The position numbers and the translations under genes were made by a program. This document shows positions 32,126-40,266 of a stretch of DNA of 64,000 nucleotides, piece after piece. The stretch spans positions 62,001 through 126,000 of the forward strand of contig NZ_JAAGLY010000019.1 of NCBI RefSeq assembly GCF_010548375.1. Direction: 5' to 3'. This DNA is from Streptomyces sp. SID13726. Its GTDB lineage: Bacteria > Actinomycetota > Actinomycetes > Streptomycetales > Streptomycetaceae. How positions within the stretch are numbered: the first letter of the stretch is position 1; each line of letters opens with the position of its first letter. The notes under the pieces are model-generated. The model did not search any database. It saw only the letters and a list, made by a program, of their open reading frames with translations, and was not told the origin of the DNA.

Positions 32126-33001
32126 TCACGCGGTGCGTTCGAGGGCGATGGCGTGCAGCTTCTCCAGCCGCCGCCGGGACTCCTCGTCCACGGGGGCGTA
32201 GGTCACCATGCGCGGTCCGGTCTCGGGGCCGAGCCACAGGTCGGTGTGGTCGACGGTGACCCGGCCGACGTAGCGGTTCATGAACTCCTTGCGGCGGCCC
32301 CGGTGTTCGACGACCTCGTGCCGGTCCCAGACCTCGCGGAACTCCGGGGACTCGCAGCGCAGCCGCTTCAGGAGCATCTTCCAGCCGGGCTCGGCGAGGT
32401 TCCCGGCCATGGTGGCGCGCAGGCGGGCGGCCATCAAGCGGTGCGCCTCGGAGAGATGGACGATCGAGGAGCGCCAGTCGGCGTTGGTGTAGGACAGGAC
32501 CATGCAGTTGCGGTCCTCGGGCGGCACCGCGTCCAGGTCGCACAGCAGCAGGCCGTAGGTGCGGTTGTAGGCCAGGATGTCGTAGCGGCTGTTCTGCACA
32601 CAGGCCGGGACCGGCTCCAGCTGCCGGAGCACCTGGCGGATCGCCGGGGTGATCGACGGGCAGACGGTGGCCGGGGTCGGGTCGACCGCGCCGGCCAGCT
32701 GGAAGAGGTGCGAGCGCTCGCTCGGGTCGAGTCGCAGCGCGCGGGCGAGGGCGTCCAGGACCTGCACGGAGACCTGGATGTCGCGGGCCTGCTCCAGCCA
32801 GGTGTACCAGGTGACGCCGACCGCGGAGAGATGGGCGACCTCCTCGCGGCGCAGGCCCGGGGTGCGGCGCCGGGAGCCGCGGACCAGGCCGACCTGCTCG
32901 GGGGCGATGTGCTCGCGGCGGTGGCGCAGGAACGCGGCGAGCTCATGGCGCCGGACCTCCGCCGCGGACGCGGACACCGGTACGGCTGTCTCCTGGGCCA
33001 T
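32126..33001 (-). CDS. XRE-family regulator with MmyB-like ligand domain
   Basis: 291 residues. ATG 33001 has GGAGG 10 bases upstream; ATG 33010 has it only one base away, so the shorter start is preferred. Helix-turn-helix at about 15-80 (LAAFLRHRREHIAPEQVGL, TPGLRREEVAHLSAVGVTWYTWLEQ) and an MmyB-like C-terminal ligand-binding domain about 105-270 (RYDILAYNRTYGLLL, GRRKEFMNRYVGRVTVDHTDLWLGPE). This family is abundant in actinomycetes and often controls an adjacent exporter or oxidoreductase. Divergent from an MFS exporter, which it probably regulates through the palindrome at 33057-33080. Confidence 0.9.
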   Translation of the reverse strand: MAQETAVPVSASAAEVRRHELAAFLRHRREHIAPEQVGLVRGSRRRTPGLRREEVAHLSAVGVTWYTWLEQARDIQVSVQVLDALARALRLDPSERSHLFQLAGAVDPTPATVCPSITPAIRQVLRQLEPVPACVQNSRYDILAYNRTYGLLLCDLDAVPPEDRNCMVLSYTNADWRSSIVHLSEAHRLMAARLRATMAGNLAEPGWKMLLKRLRCESPEFREVWDRHEVVEHRGRRKEFMNRYVGRVTVDHTDLWLGPETGPRMVTYAPVDEESRRRLEKLHAIALERTA

Positions 33002-33039
33002 GGTCGTCATGCCTCCAGCCTGCCGCCACCGTGACCCTG

Positions 33040-33080
33040 TTGCCAGGTGGTTCTTCTACCAGGATAAGGAGACTCTGGTA
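33040..33080 (+). promoter_or_regulatory. MFS promoter with overlapping palindrome
   Basis: TTGCCA (33040-33045), 17 bases, GATAAG (33063-33068) is a plausible promoter. TACCAG (33057-33062) and CTGGTA (33075-33080) are perfect inverted arms overlapping the -10 region, a likely operator for the divergent XRE regulator. Confidence 0.5.
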
Positions 33081-33111
33081 CCCGTCTGGGAAAGGGCGCA
33101 CGCTCGGAGGC

Positions 33112-34539
33112 GTGACCACCGAAACCACCACTCCACACGCCGTCCGTCCCGCCACGCCGCCCGCGCTGGGCGGCCTCGGACTGTTCACGGTGCTGCTCGC
33201 CGCGGCACTCCCCCTCATCGACTTCTTCATCGTCAACGTCGCCCTGCCCACCATCGCCGCCGACCTCTCCGCGAGCGAGTCGGTCCTCGAACTCGTCGTC
33301 GCCGGCTACGGGTTGGCGTACGCCGTCCTCCTGGTCCTGGGCGGCCGGCTCGGCGACCTCTTCGGGCGTCGGCGGCTGTTCCTGGGCGGTATGGCGGCCT
33401 TCGGGCTGACCTCGCTGGCGTGCGGGCTCGCGCCGACCGCGTGGGCGCTGGTCGCGGCCCGGGTCGCGCAGGGCGCCGCGTCGGCCGCGATGCTGCCGCA
33501 GGTGCTGGCCACGATCCAGTCGGCGACCTCCGGGTCCCGGCGGGCCCGGGCGATGGGCCTGTACGGCGCGACGGCGGGCCTGTCCATGGTCGCGGGCCAG
33601 ATCCTCGGCGGGGTCCTGGTGGCCGCGGACCTCGCGGGCACGGGCTGGCGGGCGGTGTTCCTGGTGAACGTCCCGGTCGTGCTGGCCGGTCTGGTGCTGG
33701 CGGTCCGTTCACTCCCGGAGACCCGCTCGCCGCGCCCGGAGCCGGTGGACGGCCCCGGCACGGTCCTGCTGGCGGCGGCCCTCCTCGCCCTGCTGGCCCC
33801 GCTGACCGAGGGCCGGGCGGCGGGCTGGCCGCTGTGGACGTGGCTGTCGCTGGCGGCGTTCCCGTTCCTGGCGGGCGCGTTCTTCGCGGTGGAGCGCCGG
33901 GCGGACCGCGCGGGCCGTACGCCGCTGGTCCCGCCGAGCCTCTTCCGGCTGGTGTCCCTGCGGCGCGGCCTGATCCTGATAGTGCCCTTCTCGATGGGCT
34001 TCGCGGGCTTCATGTTCGTGATCGCGGTGGCGCTCCAGGAGGGGGCGGGCCGCAGTCCCGTGCAGGCGGGCCTCGCCCTGGTGCCGCTGGCGGTGACGTT
34101 CCTGTTGACGTCGGTCGCCGGGCCGCGGCTGATCGCGCGGTACGGCACCCGGGTGGTGACCGCGGGTGCGCTGATCCAGGGGGTCGGCCTGGCCCTGATG
34201 ATCCTGGCGGCCCGGCACTCCTGGCCGGACCTGGGGCTGGTGACGCTGCTGCCGGGCGGTGCGGTCGCCGGGGTCGGCCAGGCGCTCCAGCTCCCCGTGG
34301 TCTTCCGGATCGTGCTGTCCGAGGTGCCGCCCGCGCGGGCCGGGGTGGGCAGCGGGGTCATGATCACCACCCAGCAGTCGGCGCTGGCCCTCGGTGTCGC
34401 CACCCTCGGCAGCCTCTTCCTGGCCCTGGTGCCGGGGATGGGCATGCGGGACGCGCTGGTGACGACCCTGCTGGTCCAGCTCGCCGGGGTGGCCCTGACC
34501 GGCGTGCTCAGCCTCCGGCTCCCGCGCACGATCGACTGA
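33112..34539 (+). CDS. MFS exporter, 14-span DHA2 type
   Basis: 475 residues from GTG 33112 with GGAGG immediately upstream. About fourteen membrane segments; marks include LIDFFIVNVALPTIAADL in span 1, LGGRLGDLFGRRRLFLGG in loop 2-3, motif C-like LYGATAGLSMVAGQILGGVL, and WRAVFLVNVPVVLAG. Proton-coupled drug or metabolite efflux is expected. Divergent from the XRE/MmyB regulator with a palindromic operator between them, the common self-contained efflux-regulator pair. Substrate unknown. Confidence 0.9.
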   Translation: MTTETTTPHAVRPATPPALGGLGLFTVLLAAALPLIDFFIVNVALPTIAADLSASESVLELVVAGYGLAYAVLLVLGGRLGDLFGRRRLFLGGMAAFGLTSLACGLAPTAWALVAARVAQGAASAAMLPQVLATIQSATSGSRRARAMGLYGATAGLSMVAGQILGGVLVAADLAGTGWRAVFLVNVPVVLAGLVLAVRSLPETRSPRPEPVDGPGTVLLAAALLALLAPLTEGRAAGWPLWTWLSLAAFPFLAGAFFAVERRADRAGRTPLVPPSLFRLVSLRRGLILIVPFSMGFAGFMFVIAVALQEGAGRSPVQAGLALVPLAVTFLLTSVAGPRLIARYGTRVVTAGALIQGVGLALMILAARHSWPDLGLVTLLPGGAVAGVGQALQLPVVFRIVLSEVPPARAGVGSGVMITTQQSALALGVATLGSLFLALVPGMGMRDALVTTLLVQLAGVALTGVLSLRLPRTID

Positions 34540-34555
34540 CCACGTCCCGCACCCC

Positions 34556-34583
34556 GCACCCGGCACCCGGCACCCGGCACCCG
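34556..34583 (+). repeat. 7-bp tandem repeat
   Basis: Four perfect tandem copies of GCACCCG between the MFS stop and the next small gene. Confidence 0.7.
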
Positions 34584-34665
34584 GCTCACGACTTGGCGAA
34601 CGCCCCGTGAAGACACTGCCGTTGACGGTGTTCTTGCTGCACACTCCTTGCCGGAGGCGAGGCAC

Positions 34666-34872
34666 ATGTTGCAGATCAACACGAGCAAGGTGAGCCGCTG
34701 GGACCAGCACGGCCGCGAACACGTCGTGCGTGTGCAGCGCAAGGGCGCCCAACGCACGATCAGATGCGACACCTGCGGCTGGCGCAAGAACGCGCAGTTC
34801 CTGCCCTGGCTGAAGGCGGAGGAACATCTGGCGGAGGAGCACCAGGCGACGGTGGATCCGTCGGACGGGTAG
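34666..34872 (+). CDS. Small zinc-finger-like protein
   Basis: 68 residues; ATG 34666 follows GGAGGCGAGGCAC. The N-terminus LQINTSKVSRWDQHGRE is followed by a basic strand region and a likely zinc site made of Cys-x-x-Cys (CDTCGW) and two His in EEHLAEEH, 19 residues on, close to a C2H2 pattern. A small DNA- or RNA-binding protein is plausible. No named family recognised. It stands alone between an MFS gene and a convergent TetR gene only 6 bases away. Confidence 0.7.
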   Translation: MLQINTSKVSRWDQHGREHVVRVQRKGAQRTIRCDTCGWRKNAQFLPWLKAEEHLAEEHQATVDPSDG

Positions 34873-34878
34873 CCGCGG

Positions 34879-35466
34879 TCAGGCCCTCAGTCCCCGCACC
34901 AGCAGGTCCACCACCGCCCCGAACTCCTCCTGCGCGCCCGGCTGTTCCCAGTCGCGGGCGTAACGGGGGTCGTGGAAGCGGGTGGTGGCCTGGAAGAGGG
35001 CGCGGGCGGTGGCGGCGGGGTCCGCGGCGGTGAAGGCGGCCGCGTCGACGCCGGCGTCGACGATGCGGGTGAGCTGGGAGGTCAGTTCGGTGATGTGGTC
35101 GGACACCGTCTCGACGCTCTCGCGGGCCAGGACCTCGTACGTGGCGAAGAGTTCCGGGTCGTCGCCCGCCTTGCGGCGCTTGGCCGCGAAGAGGGCGGCG
35201 AGCCAGTCGCGCAGCCGGGTCTCCGGGTCACCGTCCGCCGCGGCGATCCCCGCGAGCATCCCCGTGGCCCGGTCCAGCCACCGCTTGGTCACCGCCTCCC
35301 GCAGCGCCGCCTTCGTCCGGAAGTGCCGGTAGACGCTGCCATGACTGACCCCGAGCGCCCGCGCCACGTCCACCACGGTCGCCTTGGCCGGCCCGTGCCG
35401 CCGCAGCACCTCCTCGGTGGCCTCCAGGATGCGCTCGGCGGTCAGGGGCTCGGTGGTCGGTGCCAT
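34879..35466 (-). CDS. TetR-family transcriptional regulator
   Basis: 195 residues starting APTTEPLTAERILEATEEVL. N-terminal helix-turn-helix about 10-55 with VVDVARALGVSHGSVYRHF as the turn and recognition helix, then a helical ligand domain (TetR_C type; AGDDPELFATYEVLARES, ALFQATTRFHDPRYA). The start ATG lies at 35466. No obvious divergent target: the upstream neighbour, an aldo/keto reductase, is on the same strand and separated by a 385-base C-rich gap. Ligand unknown. Confidence 0.92.
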   Translation of the reverse strand: MAPTTEPLTAERILEATEEVLRRHGPAKATVVDVARALGVSHGSVYRHFRTKAALREAVTKRWLDRATGMLAGIAAADGDPETRLRDWLAALFAAKRRKAGDDPELFATYEVLARESVETVSDHITELTSQLTRIVDAGVDAAAFTAADPAATARALFQATTRFHDPRYARDWEQPGAQEEFGAVVDLLVRGLRA

Positions 35467-35851
35467 GTCCTAGACGGTACCCGCCGGGACGATCACACCT
35501 GACCGCCGAGCAGCGCCCGCACAGCCGCCGCCGCACCCGACGGCCGCCGCGGCCCGGCCGACACCGCTCACGACGCTCCCCGCCCACCGCCGGGACGCGC
35601 CCTCACAGCCAGCACCTCCAGCAGCCACCGCCCACACCTTCGCCCGACCGGCCACCGCCGCCCTCCCCCGAACAGCACCCGCCACCACACTCACCACCCG
35701 CCGCCACCGCCGAGGCAGGCGAACGCAGCCGACGCGCCCGGCCACGGCCACCGCACCCCGGACCGCAACCGGCCCACCAACCACCGCCCCCCGTCGAGCC
35801 ACCCCGCCACAGCCACCCCGCCCTCCCCCCGACCGGCACCCGCCACCGCAC
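35467..35851. other. C-rich low-complexity gap
   Basis: 385 bases without a gene. The plus strand is strikingly rich in C and poor in G and T. A block of about 35 bases at 35661-35695 is repeated with roughly 85% identity at 35821-35856, where it covers the end of the aldo/keto reductase gene. It may be decayed duplicated DNA; frames through it show no codon structure or known domain. Confidence 0.5.
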
Positions 35852-36874
35852 TCACCGCTCGCTGTCCAGGTGTGCCATCGCCGCCGGCGCATAGCGGTCG
35901 CCCGCCGCCGCGTCCGCCGGTACCGTCTGCTCGATCTCCGTGAGGTCCGCCTCCTCCAGTACGACGTCCAGCGCGCCCAGCGACTCCGTGAGCCGGTCGC
36001 GGCTGCGGGCGCCGATCAGGGGCACGATGTCGTCGCCGTGGCGGGCGCCCTGGGCCAGTACCCAGGCGATGGCGATCTGCGCGACCGAGGCGCCCTTGCG
36101 TTCGGCGATCTTCCGGAGCTCCTCCACGAGGTTCAGGTTGTGCCGGAGGTTGTCGCCCTGGAAGCGCGGGGAGTGCGCGCGGAAGTCGGTCGCCGAGAGC
36201 TGCCGGTCGCGGGTGAAGTGGCCGGAGATCAGGCCGCGGGACAGCACGCCGTAGGCCGTGACGGAGATGCCCAGCTCCCGGGTGACCGGCAGGATCCGCT
36301 CCTCGATGCCGCGGGAGATGAGGGAGTACTCGATCTGGAGGTCGGCGACCGGCGCGGTGGCGGCGGCTCGGCGGATCGTCTCGGCGCCGACCTCACTGAG
36401 GCCCACGTGACGGACGTACCCCTGCTGGATCAGTTCCGCGATCGCGCCGACCGTCTCCTCGATCGGTACGTCCGGGTCGAGCCGGGCGATCCGGTAGACG
36501 TCGAGGTGGTCGACGCCGAGCCGCTGGAGGGAGTAGGAGGCGAAGTTCTTCACGGCGGCGGGGCGGCCGTCGTAGCCGATCCACTGTCCGTCGGGGCTGC
36601 GCAGGGCGCCGAACTTCACGCTCACCAGGGCCTGTTCGCGCCTGGTGGCGGACGCGGTGCGCAGCGCCTCGCCGATCAGCATCTCGTTGTGCCCCATGGC
36701 GTAGAAGTCGCCGGTGTCGAGCAGCGTCACGCCCGCGTCCAGCGCCGCGTGGATCGTCGCGATCGACTCGGCCCGGTCCGCCTCGCCGTACAGCGCGGAC
36801 ATGCCCATGCAGCCGAGGCCGAGGGCGGAGACCTGGGGTCCGGTGGTTCCGAGGGTTCGGGTTCGCATCGTCAT
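35852..36874 (-). CDS. Aldo/keto reductase
   Basis: 340-residue NADPH-dependent oxidoreductase. ATG 36874 follows GGGTAGGGCGC. The (beta/alpha)8 barrel shows GLGCMGMSALYGEADRAES at the N-terminus, catalytic Asp and Tyr in LLDTGDFYAMGHNE, Lys in ALVSVKFG, and YVRHVGLSEV and ISVTAYGVLSRGL before the cofactor loop (IPLIGARSRDRLTESLGAL-like region near 300). It belongs to the AKR13/YakC-like group. The usual HxDL of the fourth strand reads YRIARLD here, so the His position is replaced. Five TGACA half-sites lie directly upstream, suggesting tight inducible control. Confidence 0.92.
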   Translation of the reverse strand: MTMRTRTLGTTGPQVSALGLGCMGMSALYGEADRAESIATIHAALDAGVTLLDTGDFYAMGHNEMLIGEALRTASATRREQALVSVKFGALRSPDGQWIGYDGRPAAVKNFASYSLQRLGVDHLDVYRIARLDPDVPIEETVGAIAELIQQGYVRHVGLSEVGAETIRRAAATAPVADLQIEYSLISRGIEERILPVTRELGISVTAYGVLSRGLISGHFTRDRQLSATDFRAHSPRFQGDNLRHNLNLVEELRKIAERKGASVAQIAIAWVLAQGARHGDDIVPLIGARSRDRLTESLGALDVVLEEADLTEIEQTVPADAAAGDRYAPAAMAHLDSER

Positions 36875-36885
36875 GCGCCCTACCC

Positions 36886-36926
36886 TGACATGACAGATGA
36901 CAGATTTCAATATTTGTCAGCTGTCA
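36886..36926. promoter_or_regulatory. Five TGACA half-sites upstream of the aldo/keto reductase
   Basis: TGACA at 36886, 36891 and 36898; the complement TGTCA at 36915 and 36922. TGACAGAT-N6-ATTTGTCA is a near-perfect palindrome around an AT-rich centre. Likely operator and promoter of the reductase gene starting at 36874. Confidence 0.6.
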
Positions 36927-36974
36927 CTCACCGCCGAGGAGTCACCCGCCTCCGGAGCGGGCGAGGGCAGCAAA

Positions 36975-37016
36975 ACGGCCCCTGCCGCAAGGCCGAAACC
37001 TTGCGCCAGGGGCCGT
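36975..37016 (-). terminator. glyS terminator
   Basis: Long hairpin: ACGGCCCCTG-C-CGCAAGG pairs with CCTTGCG-C-CAGGGGCCGT around loop CCGAAA, 17 base pairs with one C-C mismatch, 9 bases beyond the glyS stop. Confidence 0.85.
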
Positions 37017-37025
37017 AGGAGACTG

Positions 37026-38408
37026 CTACGCGCCGACGAGCCGGCCCGCCAGGTAGCCCTCGATCTGGTCGAGGGACACCCGCTCCTGCTTCATGGAGTC
37101 GCGCTCGCGGACCGTCACCGCGTTGTCGTCGAGCGTGTCGAAGTCGACCGTCACGCAGTACGGCGTACCGATCTCGTCCTGACGGCGGTAACGGCGGCCG
37201 ATCGCGCCCGCGTCGTCGAACTCGATGTTCCAGTTCTGCCGCAGCGCCTGCGCCAGGCCCTTGGCCTTCGGGGACAGCTCCGCGTTGCGGGAGAGCGGCA
37301 GGACCGCGACCTTCACCGGGGCCAGACGGTGGTCGAGGCGCAGCACCGTGCGCTTCTCCAGCTTGCCCTTGGCGTTGGGGGCCTCGTCCTCGACGTACGC
37401 GTCGAGCAGGAACGCCAGCATCGCGCGGCCGACACCGGCCGCGGGCTCGATGACGTACGGCGTCCAGCGCTCGCCGGCCTCCTGGTCGTAGTAGAGGAGG
37501 TCCTGGCCGGAGGCCTTGGAGTGGGCGGTGAGGTCGTAGTCGGTGCGGTTGGCCACACCCTCCAGCTCACCCCACTCGTTGCCGCCGAACTGGAAGCGGT
37601 ACTCGATGTCGGCGGTGCGCTTGGAGTAGTGGGAGAGCTTCTCCTTCGGGTGCTCGTACCACCGCATGTTGTCCTCGCGCAGGCCCAGGCCGGTGTACCA
37701 GTTCCAGCGCTGCTCCATCCAGTACTCCTGCCACTTCTCGTCCTCGCCCGGCTTGACGAAGAACTCCATCTCCATCTGCTCGAACTCGCGGGTGCGGAAG
37801 ATGAAGTTGCCGGGCGTGATCTCGTTGCGGAAGGACTTGCCCATCTGCGCGATGCCGAACGGCGGCTTCTTGCGCGAAGCGGTGTGCACTAGGGCGAAGT
37901 TGGTGAAGATGCCCTGTGCGGTCTCGGGGCGCAGGTAGGCGACGGAGCCGGTGTCCTGGGTCGGGCCGAGGTGGGTCGAGAGCAGACCCGAGAACTGCTT
38001 GGGCTCGGTGAACTGGCCCTTGTTGCCGCAGTTGGGGCAGTTCACGTCCGCCAGGCCGTTCTCCGGGGCGCGCTTGTGCTTGGCCTCGTAGGCCTCCTCC
38101 AGGTGGTCCGCGCGGAACCGCTTGTGGCAGGAGGTGCACTCGGTGAGCGGGTCGGAGAAGGTGGCGACGTGACCGGAGGCGACCCAGACGTCGGGGGCCA
38201 GGATCACGGACGAGTCGATACCGACCACGTCCTCGCGCGACGTCACCATGTAGCGCCACCACTGACGCTTCAGGTTCTCCTTGAGCTCGACACCCAGCGG
38301 TCCGTAGTCCCAGGCGGCCCGCTGACCGCCGTAGATCTCACTACAAGGGAATACGAAGCCACGGCGCTTGCTCAGGCTGACGATGGTGTCGATCTTGTCG
38401 GCGGCCAC
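37026..38408 (-). CDS. glyS: Glycyl-tRNA synthetase, alpha2 type
   Basis: Charges tRNA-Gly with glycine. GTG 38408 (GAAGAGAGCACC upstream) gives 460 residues beginning AADKIDTIVSLSKRRGF, the normal size for the dimeric class II enzyme; a longer upstream reading would run into the znuA promoter. Class II motif 2 is GIAQMGKSFRNEITPGNFIFR, motif 3 lies near the GVGRAMLAFLLDAY stretch, and a zinc-ribbon insertion shows CTSCHKRFRADH and CPNCGNK. C-terminal anticodon domain APVKVAVLPLS. Divergent from the zinc uptake operon. Probably constitutive; strong terminator follows. Confidence 0.97.
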   Translation of the reverse strand: MAADKIDTIVSLSKRRGFVFPCSEIYGGQRAAWDYGPLGVELKENLKRQWWRYMVTSREDVVGIDSSVILAPDVWVASGHVATFSDPLTECTSCHKRFRADHLEEAYEAKHKRAPENGLADVNCPNCGNKGQFTEPKQFSGLLSTHLGPTQDTGSVAYLRPETAQGIFTNFALVHTASRKKPPFGIAQMGKSFRNEITPGNFIFRTREFEQMEMEFFVKPGEDEKWQEYWMEQRWNWYTGLGLREDNMRWYEHPKEKLSHYSKRTADIEYRFQFGGNEWGELEGVANRTDYDLTAHSKASGQDLLYYDQEAGERWTPYVIEPAAGVGRAMLAFLLDAYVEDEAPNAKGKLEKRTVLRLDHRLAPVKVAVLPLSRNAELSPKAKGLAQALRQNWNIEFDDAGAIGRRYRRQDEIGTPYCVTVDFDTLDDNAVTVRERDSMKQERVSLDQIEGYLAGRLVGA

Positions 38409-38502
38409 GGTGCTCTCTTCATGACGAATGGACGGCAGCGAAGGCCTCAGGTTACCGGCGCGGCCACCCCCCGTATCAAATCGGTTCGAGACCCGGACTT
38501 TG

Positions 38503-38540
38503 TTGACAACGGTTTCCATATTTGATGAAAATGACTGTCA
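38503..38540 (+). promoter_or_regulatory. znuA promoter with two Zur-box-like sites
   Basis: TGACAACGGTTTCCA (38504-38518) and TGAAAATGACTGTCA (38526-38540) both approach the 7-1-7 Zur box pattern of actinobacteria (TGAnAAtnATTTTCA). TTGACA at 38503-38508 and GAAAAT at 38527-38532, 18 bases apart, form a promoter whose start would fall at about 38539, i.e. at the ATG. One box covers the -35 and the other the -10. Confidence 0.7.
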
Positions 38541-39487
38541 TGAACGTACGACGCCGCCTCATACCCGCGCTCGCCGCGGGCACCGCCCTCGCCGCCCTGT
38601 CCGCCTGCTCCACCGACAGTGCCGCCGCCGGTGACAGCGGCAAGTTCGACGTCGTCGCGTCCTTCTACCCGATGGCCTTCCTCGCCGAGCAGATAGGCGG
38701 CGACCATGTCAGCGTCACCAGCCTGACCGAGCCCGGCCAGGAGCCGCACGACCTGGAGATCAGCGCCAAGCAGACCGCGCAGCTCCAGGAGTCCGACGCG
38801 GTGGTCTACCTCAAGAACCTCCAGCCGTCCGTCGACGACGCGGTCGCCCAGTCCGAGATCAAGACCAAGATCGACGCCGCCTCCCTCACCGAGCTGGAGA
38901 AGCACGGCAACGAGGTCGGCGGCCACGCGGCCGAGCACGACGACCACGAGAACGACGAACTCGCCGGTCTCGACCCCCACATCTGGCTCGACCCGGTGCG
39001 CTACGCCCAGGTCGCCGAGGGCGTCGGCAAGGCCCTGGAGAAGGCTGACCCGGACCACGCGGCCGACTACAAGGCCAACACCGCGGCGCTCGTGAAGAAG
39101 CTCGACGCCCTGAACACCGAGTTCGAGACAGGGCTCGCGAACACCGGCACCAAGGTCTTCATCACCACCCACGCCGCCTTCGGCTACCTCGCCGAGCGCT
39201 ACGGCCTGACCGAGGAGGCCATCAACGGCCTCGACCCCGAGTCGGAGCCAAGTGCCAACCGGGTCAAGGACCTTGAGAAGATGGCGAAGGCCGACGGCGT
39301 CACGACCGTGTTCTACGAGACGCTCGTCAGCGACAAGACCGCGAAGACCATCGCCTCCGACGCCGGGCTGAAGACGGACGTCCTCGACCCGATCGAGGGC
39401 ATCACCGAGAAGTCCCGCGGCAAGGACTACTTCTCGGTGCAGCAAGCCAACCTCAAGGCGCTCCGGAGCGCCCTGGGAGCGAAATGA
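38540..39487 (+). CDS. znuA: Zinc ABC transporter, substrate-binding lipoprotein
   Basis: Binds zinc outside the membrane and hands it to ZnuBC. ATG 38540 is chosen: it gives a compact lipoprotein signal (NVRRRLIPALAAGTALAALSACS, lipobox LSAC) and coincides with the predicted transcript start, so translation may be leaderless; upstream ATG codons at 38525 and 38531 lie in the promoter. 315 residues. Cluster A-I features: ASFYPMAFLAEQIGGDHV, ligand His in PHDLE and DPHIWLDPV, ITTHAAFGYLAERYGL, and the second-domain Asp in VFYETLVSD. A short His/Asp/Glu loop (HAAEHDDHENDE) replaces the long His-rich loop. First gene of znuACB-zur. Confidence 0.95.
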   Translation: MNVRRRLIPALAAGTALAALSACSTDSAAAGDSGKFDVVASFYPMAFLAEQIGGDHVSVTSLTEPGQEPHDLEISAKQTAQLQESDAVVYLKNLQPSVDDAVAQSEIKTKIDAASLTELEKHGNEVGGHAAEHDDHENDELAGLDPHIWLDPVRYAQVAEGVGKALEKADPDHAADYKANTAALVKKLDALNTEFETGLANTGTKVFITTHAAFGYLAERYGLTEEAINGLDPESEPSANRVKDLEKMAKADGVTTVFYETLVSDKTAKTIASDAGLKTDVLDPIEGITEKSRGKDYFSVQQANLKALRSALGAK

Positions 39488-39501
39488 CATCGGAGGACGC
39501 C

Positions 39502-40266
39502 ATGACCGAGCCTGTCATCGCGCTGCGCGCGGTCCGCGCCGACCTGGGCTCGCGCCCCGTCCTGCGCGGCATCGACCTCACCGTGAACCGCGGTGAGGTC
39601 GTCGCGCTGCTCGGGGCCAACGGCTCCGGCAAGTCCACCGCGATCCGCACGATCATCGGCCAAGTACCCGCGTCCGCCGGGGAGATCGAGCTGTTCGGCA
39701 CCCCGCGCGGCCGGTTCCGGGACTGGGCGCGGGTCGGGTACGTCCCGCAGCGCACCACCGCCGCGGGCGGGGTCCCGGCCACGGTCACCGAGATCGTCTC
39801 CTCGGGGCGCCTGTCCCGCGCCCGCTTCGGCATGCTCCGCAAGGCCGACCACGCGGCCGTACGGCGGGCCCTGGAGCTGGTCGGCATGGCGGACCGCGCG
39901 AAGGACTCCGTCAACGCCCTCTCCGGCGGCCAGCACCAGCGGGTGCTGATCGCCCGCGCCCTCGCCGCCGAACCCGAACTCCTCATCATGGACGAGCCGA
40001 TGGCGGGCGTGGACCTGGCCAGCCAGGAGGTGCTGGCGCGGACGCTGAAGGAACAGGTCGCCCAGGGCGCCACGGTCCTGCTCGTGCTGCACGAACTGGG
40101 TCCCCTCGAACCGCTGATCGACCGCGCGGTCGTCCTGCGGGACGGTTGCGTCCTGCACGACGGCCCTCCCCCACGCGCGGTCGGTCAGCATGCCCTGCCC
40201 GGCCACGACCACGTCCACCCCCACTCCCCCGAGCACGAGCCGATGCGCACAGGACTGCTGAGCTGA
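39502..40266 (+). CDS. znuC: Zinc ABC transporter, ATP-binding protein
   Basis: ATPase energising zinc import, 254 residues from ATG 39502, which has GGAGG with 5-base spacing. An ATG at 39484 overlapping the znuA stop (ATGA) is an alternative adding six residues. Walker A GANGSGKS, Q-loop VGYVPQR, signature LSGGQHQRV, Walker B LLIMDEP, switch His in LVLHELG. The C-terminus carries a His-rich tail (HALPGHDHVHPHSPEHE), a likely intracellular zinc-binding tail typical of such subunits. Second gene of the operon and overlaps znuB by one base (TGATG). Confidence 0.95.
   Translation: MTEPVIALRAVRADLGSRPVLRGIDLTVNRGEVVALLGANGSGKSTAIRTIIGQVPASAGEIELFGTPRGRFRDWARVGYVPQRTTAAGGVPATVTEIVSSGRLSRARFGMLRKADHAAVRRALELVGMADRAKDSVNALSGGQHQRVLIARALAAEPELLIMDEPMAGVDLASQEVLARTLKEQVAQGATVLLVLHELGPLEPLIDRAVVLRDGCVLHDGPPPRAVGQHALPGHDHVHPHSPEHEPMRTGLLS

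Noticed and set aside
38522..38539. Upstream TTG or ATG codons as start of znuA
   Set aside because: They lie within the Zur-box-like site and the predicted -10, and would add residues before an already complete lipoprotein signal.
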